Source of the DNA: PFJX01 sp964466195
Lineage (GTDB): Bacteria > Pseudomonadota > Gammaproteobacteria > Burkholderiales > Thiobacillaceae
Direction of reading: 5' to 3'
Assembly (NCBI GenBank): GCA_964466195.1
Contig: CAYXMQ010000012.1
Span: 1 to 64,000, forward strand
Length of the DNA: 64,000 nt
Shown: piece after piece, positions 1 to 9,957 of the stretch
Numbering within the stretch: position 1 is the stretch's first letter
Layout: every line of letters begins with the position of its first letter
Made by a program: the position numbers and the translations under genes
Notes under the pieces: generated by a model
Database searches by the model: none
What the model was told of the DNA's origin: nothing
What the model saw: only the letters and a program-made list of their open reading frames with translations

Positions 1-2124
1 TGCAAAACCCTGATTTGCGGGCGTTCGTTCCGGTGGGACGGCTGGACGCTTACGATGCTCGCCCGGTTCCACGGCATTGCCGTGGAACCGGCGCAGCTGG
101 CGCACGAATTCGGTGACGGCCGCCCCTTCGGCACTTCGGAAATCCTCCTCGCCGCCCAAAAGCTCGGCCTCAAGGCCAAACCCGTTCGCATCCGCAGCGA
201 GCGCTTGTCCACCACCCCGCTGCCCGCGCTGGCGCAGGACAAGGACGGCGGCTTCTTCATCCTCGCCCGGTTCGAGAACGAAGAAGCCCTGATCCACGAT
301 CCCGCCTCGCCCCGCCCGGAAGCGCTTTCCCTCGCCGCCCTGCAAGCCCGCTGGGCGGGCGGGCTCATTCTGTTCACCTCGCGCGCCAGTTTGGCCGGCG
401 AGCTGGCCAAGTTCGATTTCACCTGGTTCATTCCGGCCATCGTCAAATACCGCAAGCTGCTCGCTGAGATCTTGCTGGTCTCCTTCGCGTTGCAGTTGTT
501 CGCGCTGGTCACGCCTTTGTTCTTCCAGGTGGTGATGGACAAGGTGCTGGTGCACCGCGGACTGTCCACGCTGGATGTCATCGCCGTCGGCCTGCTGGTG
601 GTGATGCTCTTCGAATCCGTGCTCTCGGGCCTGCGCACCTATGTCTTCGCGCACACCACCAGCCGCATCGACGTGGAGTTGGGCGCGCGCCTGTTCCGCC
701 ATCTGCTGAATCTGCCGCTGGCTTATTTCCAGGCGCGGCGGGTGGGCGATTCGGTCGCGCGCGTGCGCGAGCTGGAGAATGTCCGCCAGTTCCTCACCGG
801 CAACGCCATCACGGTGGTGCTGGACGTGTTGTTTTCGTTCGTGTTCATCGCCGTGATGCTGTTCTACAGCGGCTGGCTGACCCTGGTGGTGCTGGCTTCT
901 TTACCCTTGTACGGCCTCATCTCGCTGCTCATCACGCCGCTGCTGCGCGCCCGCTTGAACGAGAAATTCAATCGCGGCGCGGAGAATCAGGCCTTTCTGG
1001 TCGAGGCCGTATCCGGCATCGACACGCTCAAGGCGATGGCCGTGGAACCGCAGATGACCCGGCACTGGGACACCCAGCTCGCCGCCTATGTGGCCGCCGG
1101 TTTCCGCGCCGCCACCCTTTCCACGTTGGCGCATGAGGGGGTGGGCCTGGTCGGCAAGCTGGTGACCGTGACCACCCTGTGGCTGGGCGCCAAACTGGTG
1201 ATCGAGGGTCAGCTAACGGTCGGGCAGTTGATCGCGTTCAATATGCTGGCCGGGCGCGTGGCGCAACCGGTCATGCGTCTGGCGCAGTTGTGGACGGACT
1301 TCCAGCAGACCGGCATCTCGGTGCAGCGTCTGGGCGACATTCTCAACACTCGTTCCGAGGTGGCCGGCGACAAGTCCGCGCTGCCGGCCTTGGCCGGCCG
1401 GATCGAATTCGACCAGGTGCATTTCCGCTACCGCGCGGATGGCGCGGAAGTGCTGCGCGGGGTGAGCCTGTCTATCGAAGCGGGCCAGGTCATCGGCATC
1501 GTCGGCCGCTCCGGCTCGGGCAAAAGCACGCTGGCCAAGCTGGTGCAACGCCTGTATGTGCCGGAGCGCGGACGCGTACTGGTGGACGGCATGGACCTGG
1601 CGCTGGCGGAAGCTTCTTCCCTGCGCCGCCAGATCGGCGTGGTGTTGCAGGAGAACATGCTGTTCAACCGCAAGATACGCGACAACATCGCCCTGGCCGA
1701 CCCCGGCGCGCCGCTGGAGGCGGTGATCCAGGCGGCCAAGCTGGCCGGGGCGCATGAGTTCATCCTGGAGCTGCCGGAAGGCTACGACACGATGGTGGGA
1801 GAGCACGGCTCAACGCTTTCCGGCGGGCAACGGCAACGTATCGCCATCGCCCGTGCACTGATGGGCAATCCGCGCATTTTGATCTTCGACGAGGCGACCA
1901 GCGCGCTGGACTATGAATCGGAACGCATCGTGCAGCAGAACATGCAGGCGATCTGCCGCGGGCGCACGGTGATCGTGATCGCGCATCGGCTCAGTGCAGT
2001 GCGCAACGCCGATCGCATTATCGTGTTGGACAGCGGCCAGATCGTGGAACACGGTTCGCATGCCGAGCTGTTACAAACTCCGGCGGGGATTTACAGCCAT
2101 TTATACGGTTTGCAACAAGCATGA
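1..2124 (+). CDS. Type I secretion ABC transporter, HlyB-like (5' end outside window)
   Basis: Inner-membrane ATPase/permease that exports unfolded proteins, usually RTX proteins, through a TolC-type channel. The frame is open to the window edge, so the true start probably lies upstream; the first in-window ATG (55) falls inside the conserved LARFHG segment. The layout is an N-terminal C39-like domain, a six-helix transmembrane domain, then a nucleotide-binding domain with Walker A GRSGSGKST (about residue 484 from position 55), signature LSGGQRQR, Walker B ILIFDEATSAL and H-loop IAHRLS. The peptidase His appears lost (GFFIL where active C39 domains have HF), as in HlyB-type transporters that do not cleave their cargo. 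The stop overlaps the next ATG (ATGA), so the two genes are translationally coupled. The nuclease at 28603 has an RTX-like tail and could be a substrate, but it is not adjacent. Confidence 0.93.
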   Translation, partial: CKTLICGRSFRWDGWTLTMLARFHGIAVEPAQLAHEFGDGRPFGTSEILLAAQKLGLKAKPVRIRSERLSTTPLPALAQDKDGGFFILARFENEEALIHDPASPRPEALSLAALQARWAGGLILFTSRASLAGELAKFDFTWFIPAIVKYRKLLAEILLVSFALQLFALVTPLFFQVVMDKVLVHRGLSTLDVIAVGLLVVMLFESVLSGLRTYVFAHTTSRIDVELGARLFRHLLNLPLAYFQARRVGDSVARVRELENVRQFLTGNAITVVLDVLFSFVFIAVMLFYSGWLTLVVLASLPLYGLISLLITPLLRARLNEKFNRGAENQAFLVEAVSGIDTLKAMAVEPQMTRHWDTQLAAYVAAGFRAATLSTLAHEGVGLVGKLVTVTTLWLGAKLVIEGQLTVGQLIAFNMLAGRVAQPVMRLAQLWTDFQQTGISVQRLGDILNTRSEVAGDKSALPALAGRIEFDQVHFRYRADGAEVLRGVSLSIEAGQVIGIVGRSGSGKSTLAKLVQRLYVPERGRVLVDGMDLALAEASSLRRQIGVVLQENMLFNRKIRDNIALADPGAPLEAVIQAAKLAGAHEFILELPEGYDTMVGEHGSTLSGGQRQRIAIARALMGNPRILIFDEATSALDYESERIVQQNMQAICRGRTVIVIAHRLSAVRNADRIIVLDSGQIVEHGSHAELLQTPAGIYSHLYGLQQA

Positions 2125-3542
2125 GCCTTCGATTCGCCGCCACTATCGACTTGTACCGCCGTTACAGCCGTGTGCTGCGCCATGTCTGGGCCGAGCGCAA
2201 GCAGATGGACGCCCCTCTGCGCCGCGGCCATGAAGCGGACTTCCTGCCGGCCGCACTGGCGATACGGGATACGCCAGTGCACCCCGCGCCGCGCATCGCC
2301 ATGGGTTTGATCATGCTGTTCGCGGCCATCGCCTTGCTCTGGGCGGTATTCGGCCGCATCGACATCGTCGCCAGCGCGCAGGGCAAGCTGATTCCGGATG
2401 ATCGCTCGAAAGTCATTCAACCGAAGGAAACCGCCTCGGTGCTGGCCATACATGTACGCGACGGGCAACGCGTGTCGGCAGGGGATGTCTTGATCGAACT
2501 CGATGCGACCCAGGCGCATGCCGATACCACGCACATCAATCAAACCTACCTGGCCACCCGCCTCGAAGTCACGTTGGCCCGCGCGCTGCTCGCTTCGCTT
2601 GAAGCCATGCGGCCGCCCCGGTTGATTCCGGATTTCGACGTGGACGCCGTTCGTCTGGCGGCCGAGCAACGCCAGTTGGATGGACGGCACGGGGAGTTGC
2701 GCGCCAAGCTGGAACAGATCGATGCGGAGATCACGCGCCGTGAAGCGGAATTGCGCGCCACCCGTGAAGGGGTCGAGAAACTCATCCAGACCCTGCCCAT
2801 CGTTCGGCAGCGCGCGCAGGATTACTTGGATTTGCTGGACAAGAACTTCGTCTCGCGCCATGGCTATCTGGAACGGGAACAGGCCCGCATCGAACAGGAG
2901 CGCGACTTGGCCTCTCAGCAGGCCAAGCTGGAGGAAATCCGCGCCGCGCTGCTCGAGGGCCAGCGCCGGCGCGTAGCGTTGATCGCGGAAACCCGGCGCA
3001 CCACGCTGGATACGCTGAGCCAGGCGGAACAGAAGCTGGCGAGCCTGGCGCAAGAGCAGATCAAGGCGGAGGACCGCAAGCGCCTGCTGCGCCTCACCGC
3101 CCCGGTGGCCGGGACCGTGCAGCAACTGGCCGTGCATACCGTCGGCGGGGTCGTCACCCCGGCGCAACCGCTGCTGGTCATCGTGCCGGGCGACAATTCG
3201 CTGGAGATCGAAGCGTTTGTGGAGAACAAGGATATCGGCTTCGTCCGCGCCGGGCAGGTTGCCGAAATCAAGGTGGAAACCTTCCCCTTCACCAAGTACG
3301 GCACGCTGCACGGCACCGTGACCCAGGTCTCCGGCGATGCGATCCAGGATGAGAAGCGCGGGCTGGTCTATGCCGCCAGGGTGAAGCTGCAACGCACTAC
3401 GCTGAACGTGGACGGCAAAACCGTGAAGCTTTCGCCAGGCATGGCGGTGACGGCGGAAATCAAAACCGGCAAACGCCGCGTCATCGAGTACTTCTTGTCG
3501 CCGCTGATGCAGTACGGCAACGAGAGCCTGCGGGAACGGTGA
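2121..3542 (+). CDS. Type I secretion membrane-fusion protein, HlyD family
   Basis: Periplasmic adaptor that links the ABC transporter to the outer-membrane channel. The 473-residue protein has a short cytoplasmic N-terminus, one transmembrane helix at about residues 59-82, a biotinyl-lipoyl-like segment, a long Arg/Glu-rich coiled coil (about 130-320) and a C-terminal beta-barrel region. Length and order are normal for HlyD/RaxA/PrtE-type adaptors. It starts at the ATG that overlaps the transporter stop, so it belongs to the same operon. No TolC-like gene follows; after 3542 there are about 280 bp without a gene before the TonB receptor, so the outer-membrane partner must be encoded elsewhere or upstream. 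Confidence 0.93.
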   Translation: MSLRFAATIDLYRRYSRVLRHVWAERKQMDAPLRRGHEADFLPAALAIRDTPVHPAPRIAMGLIMLFAAIALLWAVFGRIDIVASAQGKLIPDDRSKVIQPKETASVLAIHVRDGQRVSAGDVLIELDATQAHADTTHINQTYLATRLEVTLARALLASLEAMRPPRLIPDFDVDAVRLAAEQRQLDGRHGELRAKLEQIDAEITRREAELRATREGVEKLIQTLPIVRQRAQDYLDLLDKNFVSRHGYLEREQARIEQERDLASQQAKLEEIRAALLEGQRRRVALIAETRRTTLDTLSQAEQKLASLAQEQIKAEDRKRLLRLTAPVAGTVQQLAVHTVGGVVTPAQPLLVIVPGDNSLEIEAFVENKDIGFVRAGQVAEIKVETFPFTKYGTLHGTVTQVSGDAIQDEKRGLVYAARVKLQRTTLNVDGKTVKLSPGMAVTAEIKTGKRRVIEYFLSPLMQYGNESLRER

Positions 3543-3825
3543 GTGCGCTTACAGGCCGACCCATTGGCCAAACCACTCCCGTCGATTAGCCGAGCCGGCC
3601 ATGCCGTTCTGACTTATACCCACCGCCACTGAATCGCGGGCGATTCTGCGCGTTACAAAGTCGTGATCGAGGATGGCGGCAGACGCCTCGCCATACCCGC
3701 TTAGCATTCTTATTTTGCAAATAACGTATTTACAGCCTTCAGAAAAGGCGTTTCGTGTCGTTAAAAGTGCGGCCTCAAGCCTTTATTAACCGCAAAATTT
3801 CGATCAGACAGGCGGAATTCTCTTT

Positions 3826-5805
3826 ATGCGCCGCAAGCTCGTCCTTCCTATTCTGCTCAGCCTGGCCCTTACAGCCTCCATGGCCCATGCCGAGATCGCC
3901 AAACCGGATGCCCTTGAGCTGAGCCTTGAAGAGCTGATGAGCGTGATGGTCACCTCGGTGTCCAGAAAGGCGCAAACCCTGGCCGAGACGGCAGCGGCGG
4001 CTTACGTGATTCAAGCGGAGGATATCCGCCGCAGCGGCGCCACCAGCATTCCCGAAGCCCTACGCCTGGCGCCCGGGGTGCAGGTTTCCGCGATTGGCCA
4101 CAACAAATGGGCCGTATCCATTCGCGGCCAGGCCGACCGCTTCAGCAACAAGCTGTTAGTATTGGTGGACGGTCGCAGCGTTTACTCGCCGGTTTTTTCC
4201 GGCGTGTTGTGGGAAACACTCGATATCCCGCTGGAAAACATCGCTCGCATTGAAGTCATGCGCGGCCCGGGCGCCTCGGTCTGGGGCGCCAATGCGGTCA
4301 ATGGCGTCATCAATATCATCACGACTTCGCCTTTCGACAAGCAGGGCGGCCAAGTCGTCCTGGCGGCCGGCAACGAGTTACACGGCTATGGCCTGGCGCG
4401 CTCCCGTTGGAACCTCGACCCGGACACGGCGGTGCAGCTCCACGCCAAGGCGCGTGACTACGACGCCTCGCTGCCGGTGGGCGGCGGTCACGGCGCGGAC
4501 GATTGGCAGAACCAGAGCGCCGGCTTCAAGCTGGAACACTTGCTGGAGCGCGGCACCATGGCCGTACAGGGGGGCGTTTTCCGCTCCCGTGCAGGGGATA
4601 CGGTGGCCATGATCAGCGCACCGCCAGCCGTGACGCTCGTGCAGGCCACCCAGAAAACCGCCGGCAGCCATCTGATGGCGCGTTGGGCGGATGAAGACGA
4701 CCCGGGGCAAGGCGAAAGCTTCCAGGCCTATCTGGATCATCAGGATTACGATCACGTCATTCTGGCCGAGCAACGTATCAATCTGGACCTGGAATACCAG
4801 CGGCGGCGCACGGTTGCCGGCAAACATGATTTGATATGGGGCCTGGGATATCGCTACAGCAGTGATGAGATCGCGAACTCGCCGCTGATTCAAATGAGCG
4901 AGGCCAAGCGCCGCACCCATCTGTTCAGCGCCTACCTGCAGGACGAAATCACCCTGGCGCCCAATCATTGGCGACTCAGCCTGGGCGCGCGGCTGGAACG
5001 CAATGATTACACCGGCACCGCGCTGCAACCCAATCTGCGTTTGCTGTGGACCCCAAATGAGCAAAACAGCGGCTGGCTATCGTTGGCGCGAGCGATCCGC
5101 ACCCCCTCGCGCATCGAGCGCGGCGGCACGATCAATGTTCAGGTATTTCCTAGCGCACCGCCGACATTGCTGCAGTTTGTCCTCAACGATCTGCAAGATG
5201 AACAGCTCGATGCGCTGGACCTGGGCTGGCGCCTGCAAATCAACCCCAGCACAACTCTCGATCTGGCTGCCTTCCACTACCGCTATGACAAGCTGCGCGG
5301 CGCAGCCGCCTCGGCGCCGAAAATCGTCTCCGGCTATGTCCTTGTGCAAGCGCCGGACAACAACGCGAACCGCGCCAATGCGCATGGCCTGGAGGCCTCA
5401 CTGGACTGGCGGCCTCGGCCGGACTGGCGTTTGCAGGCCAATTACAGCTGGATCGATATGGACGTGGAAACCGCCAACCTGCCCGGGCAAACCCCGAGCG
5501 GATACGCCGGCACCACGCCGAGCCGCCAGTTCTCACTGCGTTCATTGCTGGACATCACCCCCAAACTGCGCGCGGATGCCTGGCTGCGCCATGTCAGCCG
5601 CATCCAGAACTCGCAATTTGCCATTCCCGCCTACACCACCCTGGACCTGCGACTAGCCTGGCAAGCCCGCAAAGAATTGGAGGTTTCCCTGGTCGGGCAA
5701 AACCTGCTCGATAGCGCCCACCTGGAATATGGCAGCAACTTCATTCGTTCCAACCCCAGCGAGATTCAACGCGGTTTCTATCTGAAGGCCGACTGGAAGT
5801 TCTGA
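3826..5805 (+). CDS. TonB-dependent outer-membrane receptor
   Basis: Outer-membrane 22-stranded barrel with an N-terminal plug. The 659 residues begin with a signal peptide ending near SMAHA (residue 22). The plug domain follows (about 50-165) with typical motifs LVLVDGRSVY, IEVMRGPGASVWGANAVNG and INIIT. The C-terminus ends in F, as barrels do (KADWKF). The substrate cannot be told from sequence. The gene is separated by only 3 bp from the YfiR-like gene downstream, a pairing common in proteobacteria where such receptors sit in c-di-GMP or two-component signalling loci. The 280 bp upstream hold no gene, and I saw no clear cobalamin riboswitch there. Confidence 0.92.
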   Translation: MRRKLVLPILLSLALTASMAHAEIAKPDALELSLEELMSVMVTSVSRKAQTLAETAAAAYVIQAEDIRRSGATSIPEALRLAPGVQVSAIGHNKWAVSIRGQADRFSNKLLVLVDGRSVYSPVFSGVLWETLDIPLENIARIEVMRGPGASVWGANAVNGVINIITTSPFDKQGGQVVLAAGNELHGYGLARSRWNLDPDTAVQLHAKARDYDASLPVGGGHGADDWQNQSAGFKLEHLLERGTMAVQGGVFRSRAGDTVAMISAPPAVTLVQATQKTAGSHLMARWADEDDPGQGESFQAYLDHQDYDHVILAEQRINLDLEYQRRRTVAGKHDLIWGLGYRYSSDEIANSPLIQMSEAKRRTHLFSAYLQDEITLAPNHWRLSLGARLERNDYTGTALQPNLRLLWTPNEQNSGWLSLARAIRTPSRIERGGTINVQVFPSAPPTLLQFVLNDLQDEQLDALDLGWRLQINPSTTLDLAAFHYRYDKLRGAAASAPKIVSGYVLVQAPDNNANRANAHGLEASLDWRPRPDWRLQANYSWIDMDVETANLPGQTPSGYAGTTPSRQFSLRSLLDITPKLRADAWLRHVSRIQNSQFAIPAYTTLDLRLAWQARKELEVSLVGQNLLDSAHLEYGSNFIRSNPSEIQRGFYLKADWKF

Positions 5806-5808
5806 ACC

Positions 5809-6351
5809 ATGTTCACGAACGCCCTATCAAGGTTGGCTTGGCAAGGTGCATTGCTGGCGACGCTCTTGTGTCTGCCCGGGTCAATCTTTGCCGACAACTT
5901 GGCAGAAGACGACATCAAGGCAGGCTACATCCTCAACTTCTCAAAATATACGGAGTGGCCGGAGTGGATCGTATCCAGCGGCGAGATCCGAATCTGCGCC
6001 CTGGGGTCGCAACCCCTGTCCGGCAAACTGGTCGATTTGCAGGGCCGGAAGATTCAGGGACGCGAAATCCGCGTGCGCGCGTCGGTGCGCTCGGATGAAT
6101 GGCGCGACTGCCAAGTGTTGTTCGTTGCCGCCGACGAGGCGCAGCGCAGCGAGACGGTTCTGCGCAACGTCAGCCAGTATCCGGTATTGACGATCAGCGA
6201 TGCGCCTGGCTTTGCTCAATCCGGCGGCGTCATCGGGATGAAGCTGCGCGCCGGCCGCGTCCGTTTCGACATCAACCAGGGCGCCGCCCGCCAAGCCGGC
6301 CTGAAATTAAGCAGCCAGCTGTTGAAGCTGGCCGATAACGTATTGCCATGA
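5809..6351 (+). CDS. YfiR family periplasmic protein (DUF4154)
   Basis: 180 residues with a signal peptide ending near SIFA. Family hallmarks are the DIKAGYILNFSKYTEWP opening, the RICALGSQPL strand and the C-terminal GMKLRAGRVRFDIN segment followed by AGLKLSSQLLKLA. In Pseudomonas, YfiR is a periplasmic repressor of the diguanylate cyclase YfiN. Here no cyclase is adjacent, so the partner is unknown. It probably shares a transcript with the TonB receptor 3 bp upstream. After its stop the next gene converges from the other strand, with 77 bp between them. Confidence 0.85.
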   Translation: MFTNALSRLAWQGALLATLLCLPGSIFADNLAEDDIKAGYILNFSKYTEWPEWIVSSGEIRICALGSQPLSGKLVDLQGRKIQGREIRVRASVRSDEWRDCQVLFVAADEAQRSETVLRNVSQYPVLTISDAPGFAQSGGVIGMKLRAGRVRFDINQGAARQAGLKLSSQLLKLADNVLP

Positions 6352-6428
6352 ATCGGTTGCGTTAAATAACCAGGCTTCATTCGCCGTTAGCGTCCGGAGG
6401 ACAGGATGTTTTCTGGCTGGCGGACGAA

Positions 6429-9400
6429 CTATTTCCTGGCCACGCCCAATTCCAGTTTGGCCTGCACCTCGCGGCCGCTCGCGGCGACCGCCTGTACCGC
6501 GCCCAAACTGACCCGCTCAACCGGCGCACCGGCTATGGAGAGTCCTTGCAACACGGCTTCGCCGCGACGTTGCGCCAGTGTCTGCAAGGCTTCGTCGCTG
6601 ACGCTTTCCTTGTCCAACAGGCGTTGGTAAAGCAGGCCATGCAAATCCGCGCCCTTGAGTTGGGCAAGATCGTAGGCGGAAAGCGGGTCTTCCTTCTTCA
6701 GCAAGCTCTTGAGCCGGGACATCATCTGGCCGGCGCCGGTTGCCGGTTTCGTGTCCGGGTTGGCTTGCCGCCATTTGGCATCGAGCGCAAGCCATTCCGC
6801 CTCGCCAAAGCGTTGCGCATACAGCGCTTCCAGCGCCGCCTGAGCCTTGGCATTGGACGTGGAGATCGGGCCGGCCGCTTCGCCCGGCGGCAGTTTGACG
6901 CCCATCTTTTCGGCGACGGCGCGGCGCAACTGGTTTTCCCGCAGCACCGGGCGATCGATCTCGGCCGACCAGACGCCGCTCAGGCTCAACGCCAGGCCCG
7001 GCCGCTTGTTGAGGATATGGGCAATTTGTTTGAACTTCTCCTTTTCCGGCGGCGTCAGCGCCGCCTCACCGGCCTCGAACGCAATCTGTTCCAGCTTCTC
7101 GCCGCTGCCGCCGAACAGTGCGCCAAGCGCGCGAAATGGCGCAGTGACGATTTTGGTCAGAATATTGCCGATGGCCTTCCAGATGATGCCGCCATAGCTG
7201 AACTGCGGATCGTCCAGGCTGCCGGATACCGGCAGGCCGAGGTCGATCCTGCCGTCGCTGTCCTGCAGGATGGCGATGGCCAGGTCGAGCGGCAGATTTT
7301 TGGCCGTGGGGCTTTCGACGCGCTCGCCCAGCGTCAGCTTGTCCATGATGATCTGGTTCTCGCCCAGCAACTGGCGCGCCTTGATCTTGTATTCGAGGTC
7401 GAGCGAAAGCTTGCCGGAGGCGATCTTGCGGCCGGCGAACGTGGCCGAATACGGCGTCAGGTTGACCATCTCGACATTACGAAACACCGTCTTGATGTCC
7501 ATGAACCCGGTCGGATCGAACAAGTCGATCTGGCCCACTGCACGCGCCAGGCCGAATTCATCCACCTGGCCATCAATTTCCAGTTCCGCCGTCGAGCCGG
7601 GCTGGCTGGAAATACCGTTGAACGCGCCCTTGAGTCTGTGGATGCGCGTACCGAACGGCAACGCAAGCGAGTAGTCGGCAAATTCCATCTCGCTGTTTTC
7701 AATCCGGACGCGATCGATCGCCATACGGAAAGCCTTGCCGTCCGGCGCCGTCGGCCGGTCTTTTACGGCCGCCTTGCCGGCGGATGGCGGCGGCGCAGGC
7801 TTCAGAATCCGGGTCAGATTGAGGCTTTTGTCTTGGAAGATGATCAGCTTGGCATCGAGCTTTTCCAAGCGCAGTTCGTCGATATCGAGCGCGCTCGGGC
7901 CAGCGCGCACGCTGTCACTGGCGAGCCGCTTCCAGGCCAGAAAACGTGCACCGCCCTCGCTTTCGTTGAGCAGCAGATCGGCTATTTCAAAACCGCCCTG
8001 GATACCGAAGTTCGCGGCAGTCTTGGCCTGGGTCTCAAATCTGATCTTGCCTTGGGAAGAGACGCGCCCGGAGGCAATTCGCAGATTCGCAGCCTGGGCC
8101 AGATAAGGTTGCATCGGGGCCAGCGCCAGATTGCGCAGTTCAAACTTCACATTGGCCGCCGGCTGGGCAGGAACGATCCTTCCGTCAGCTTGAAAACGGC
8201 CGCCCTGCTTGATCAGGAAGGCCAGCTGCACCGGCAGTGATTTTTTCAGGTCTTCACTGACGCCGCGGAGCGACAGTTCGATCTTGTCCAACGCCACTTC
8301 GGCGGCGGGTTGCACGCTTTCATCCCGAACGCCGACCCGGAAACCGGCCAGATCGATGCGTCCCACCTGGTAACGCCAGCCCGGTTCGGACACTGCCACC
8401 TTGGCCGGTGCAACCGGTTTTCCCGTTGCCGGCTTGAACGCCTCCAGCAAGGCGATGCGCCGCTGCGCATCCTGCACCACATCCAGCTTGCCGTTGCTCA
8501 GACTGATTTTTCCGATTTTGGCCTGGCGGGCGGCCAGGTCGATCTGCCCGTCGCTCAGTGCGAGGCCGCCGAGCACGAACAAGGGAGCGGCATCGCCGGA
8601 GCGTAGACGGATGCCGGAAACATCGATGCCCAGGCCATCGACGCGGGCTTGGGGTTGCGCACCGCCGACTTCGGCCGTCGCTGCGAAACCGAGTTGCACA
8701 TTGCCGATTTCAGCCTGCAATGGCGCGGCAAAGCCGGCGTCGTTGAAATGCAGGCTCAAGTTGTTGACGGCGACGCGGTTCAGATGGACACGCCAAGGCG
8801 CCGCCTCCGCGGGTTTGGCCGCCCCGCCTTGCGCGGGGTCCGCAGCCGGCGGCATTTTTGCGGCCGTGTTGGCGGGCACGTTGACAGGCGAATTGGCGGC
8901 TGCCTCGGCAGGCGCAAACCAGTCCTGAATATCCAGACGGCCGGCTTGGTCTCGCTGCAGCGCCAGCTTGCCGCCGCTCAGCGTAATTTCACCGATGTCG
9001 AGGGCGCGCTTCTCCAGGTCGAAACGGCCGCCGCTGAGCGCCAGCCGATCCAGTTTGAATGCGGGCTGCCGGGCGTGCAGCCCTTGCAGCGCGAAGCCTT
9101 GCAGTTCGAAGCCGAGGTTGTCGAGCTGCAGCGACAGCTTCTTGTCGGCATAGGCGGCGCGGTAATGCAGCGCCAGCGCGGCGGTTCCCTGCGGCGCGGC
9201 CAAGGCCAGTTTTCCCTGCAGATAAGGCCAATAGCGCGCCAGCCGCAACCGGTCGACGGCCAGTTCGCCGGATGCCCGCATCGGCTTCAGGCTGACATCG
9301 CCCTTCCAGCGGATGCGCGCGCCCGTTTGCGTGGTGGCGGCCAGGCGATAGGCGCCTTTGTCGTCCGGCAAGGTGGAAAGATCACGCAAGGTCAGGTCGA

Positions 9401-9932
9401 GCGGGTTCAACGCGGTAGCAAACCCGACCTTGTGATCGGCCAGCGCGACGCGGCCCTTTTCCAACACGATGCGGCGTATCAGCAGGCGCGGCAGCGGTTG
9501 TTCCGGCTCGTCGTCCCGGCTCTTCAGCGCTTCGATCAGCGCGGTCCAGTTCAGGCTGCCGTCGCGGCGCAATTCGAGTTGCGCCGCCGGCGCGCTGAGA
9601 CGGATGTCGTCGAAGGTGTACGCCCACTTGAACAGGCTGCCGGCAGAAAAATCGACGAACAGCTCGGCGAACGCCAACAAGGGCTTGCCATCCGGTTCGG
9701 CCAGTTTCAGGCCCTTGATCGAGACCGACAACGCGAACGGGTCGAAGCGCGCGCTCTCGATTTGCAGTGTGTGCCGGCTTTTGTCGGCGATGTATTTGGG
9801 CGCAGCCCATTTCAGCAGCGGTTCAAACCCGAACCAGGCGAACAGGAAATAAAACGCGAGCAAACCGATGCCAATTTTTGCAGGCGTCTTCAGCATGACC
9901 GTGCGTATCAGGGCAAATACTCGCGCAAGCAT
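6429..9932 (-). CDS. DUF748 / AsmA-like envelope protein
   Basis: A 1167-residue protein with one N-terminal membrane anchor (about residues 20-40) and a very long periplasmic part made of repeated AsmA-like beta segments. DUF748 features include FDPFALSVSIKGL and repeated phrases of the type LSGGRFDLE or LSNGKLDV. The C-terminal third carries the DSDGRIDLGLPVSGSLDD signature typical of the family, followed by an Ala-rich helical tail. AsmA-like proteins are thought to bridge the envelope and move lipids or help outer-membrane assembly; no specific role can be assigned here. ATG start with a GGAGAAAA ribosome-binding site. It is the last gene of a minus-strand run with 9958-12663. Confidence 0.88.
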   Translation of the reverse strand: MLARVFALIRTVMLKTPAKIGIGLLAFYFLFAWFGFEPLLKWAAPKYIADKSRHTLQIESARFDPFALSVSIKGLKLAEPDGKPLLAFAELFVDFSAGSLFKWAYTFDDIRLSAPAAQLELRRDGSLNWTALIEALKSRDDEPEQPLPRLLIRRIVLEKGRVALADHKVGFATALNPLDLTLRDLSTLPDDKGAYRLAATTQTGARIRWKGDVSLKPMRASGELAVDRLRLARYWPYLQGKLALAAPQGTAALALHYRAAYADKKLSLQLDNLGFELQGFALQGLHARQPAFKLDRLALSGGRFDLEKRALDIGEITLSGGKLALQRDQAGRLDIQDWFAPAEAAANSPVNVPANTAAKMPPAADPAQGGAAKPAEAAPWRVHLNRVAVNNLSLHFNDAGFAAPLQAEIGNVQLGFAATAEVGGAQPQARVDGLGIDVSGIRLRSGDAAPLFVLGGLALSDGQIDLAARQAKIGKISLSNGKLDVVQDAQRRIALLEAFKPATGKPVAPAKVAVSEPGWRYQVGRIDLAGFRVGVRDESVQPAAEVALDKIELSLRGVSEDLKKSLPVQLAFLIKQGGRFQADGRIVPAQPAANVKFELRNLALAPMQPYLAQAANLRIASGRVSSQGKIRFETQAKTAANFGIQGGFEIADLLLNESEGGARFLAWKRLASDSVRAGPSALDIDELRLEKLDAKLIIFQDKSLNLTRILKPAPPPSAGKAAVKDRPTAPDGKAFRMAIDRVRIENSEMEFADYSLALPFGTRIHRLKGAFNGISSQPGSTAELEIDGQVDEFGLARAVGQIDLFDPTGFMDIKTVFRNVEMVNLTPYSATFAGRKIASGKLSLDLEYKIKARQLLGENQIIMDKLTLGERVESPTAKNLPLDLAIAILQDSDGRIDLGLPVSGSLDDPQFSYGGIIWKAIGNILTKIVTAPFRALGALFGGSGEKLEQIAFEAGEAALTPPEKEKFKQIAHILNKRPGLALSLSGVWSAEIDRPVLRENQLRRAVAEKMGVKLPPGEAAGPISTSNAKAQAALEALYAQRFGEAEWLALDAKWRQANPDTKPATGAGQMMSRLKSLLKKEDPLSAYDLAQLKGADLHGLLYQRLLDKESVSDEALQTLAQRRGEAVLQGLSIAGAPVERVSLGAVQAVAASGREVQAKLELGVARK

Positions 9933-9957
9933 TTTTTCTCCTGTTGCTGACTGGAAT

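Noticed and set aside
3543..3825. Cobalamin or c-di-GMP riboswitch before the TonB receptor
   Set aside because: A GCCACTG string occurs near 3624, but the rest of the B12-box consensus and the conserved arms of either riboswitch were not found.
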